Notes under the pieces: generated by a model
Seen by the model: only the letters and a program-made list of their open reading frames with translations
Database searches by the model: none
What the model was told of the DNA's origin: nothing
Shown here: positions 6,644-6,659 of the stretch, piece after piece
Numbering within the stretch: the stretch's first letter is position 1
Layout: every line of letters begins with the position of its first letter
From: an uncultured Saprospiraceae bacterium
GTDB taxonomy: Bacteria > Bacteroidota > Bacteroidia > Chitinophagales > Saprospiraceae
Length of the DNA stretch: 6,659 nt
NCBI GenBank assembly: GCA_938044055.1
Contig: CALIQO010000315.1
Span: forward strand, 1 to 6,659
Direction: 5' to 3'
Position numbers and translations under genes: made by a program

Positions 6644-6659
6644 AAGCACTTTACTGCTT
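6644..6659 (+). other. Short hairpin at the window edge, possible start of a terminator
   Basis: AAGCA (6644-6648) and TGCTT (6655-6659) can pair around a 6-base loop, 80 bases after the stop of the saccharopine dehydrogenase-like gene. The window ends at the last paired base, so whether the stem lengthens or a T-run follows cannot be seen. The rest of 6565-6643 shows no gene or clear signal. Confidence 0.25.

Overview
The window looks like a chromosomal segment of a Bacteroidota bacterium. The evidence is a low-GC genome, a TonB-dependent receptor with the N-terminal carboxypeptidase-regulatory-like domain typical of that phylum, no clear Shine-Dalgarno sequences before the starts, and one promoter that fits the Bacteroidota consensus (TTTG, 18-base gap, TAnnTTTG). 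Genus cannot be told from the sequence alone.

Layout, left to right. Bases 1-55 hold a rho-independent terminator for the first gene. Bases 56-2680 (minus) encode a complete 874-residue TonB-dependent outer-membrane receptor with no SusD partner in the window. Bases 2681-2912 are an AT-rich intergenic region with a 7-bp perfect stem-loop nested in a larger palindrome, a weak promoter candidate and an 11-bp tandem repeat. Bases 2913-5428 (minus) form a tight three-gene unit, transcribed as LysR-family regulator, BASS-family transporter, then short-chain dehydrogenase/reductase (SDR). The regulator and transporter are separated by 3 bases, and the transporter and SDR overlap by 4 bases (ATGA). 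A 77-base divergent region (5429-5505) carries the promoter of this unit and a candidate operator. On the plus strand, 5506-6564 encodes a 352-residue saccharopine dehydrogenase-family enzyme resembling lysine 6-dehydrogenase. Bases 6565-6659 contain no gene; a short hairpin lies at the very edge.

How the genes may work together (inference). The receptor could import a scarce ligand across the outer membrane. The BASS carrier would move an organic anion across the inner membrane, and the SDR and saccharopine dehydrogenase-like enzyme would act on keto/hydroxy or amino-acid substrates in the cytoplasm, with the LysR protein sensing a metabolite and controlling both directions. A role in amino-acid or keto-acid (possibly lysine-related) catabolism is plausible, but no gene here fixes the substrate. 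The families are all well known. The least conventional elements are the SDR, whose cofactor-binding motifs are unusually degenerate although Ser-Tyr-Lys is kept, and the compact regulator-transporter-enzyme arrangement. I found no CRISPR, mobile element, RNA gene, defence system or other clearly undescribed system.
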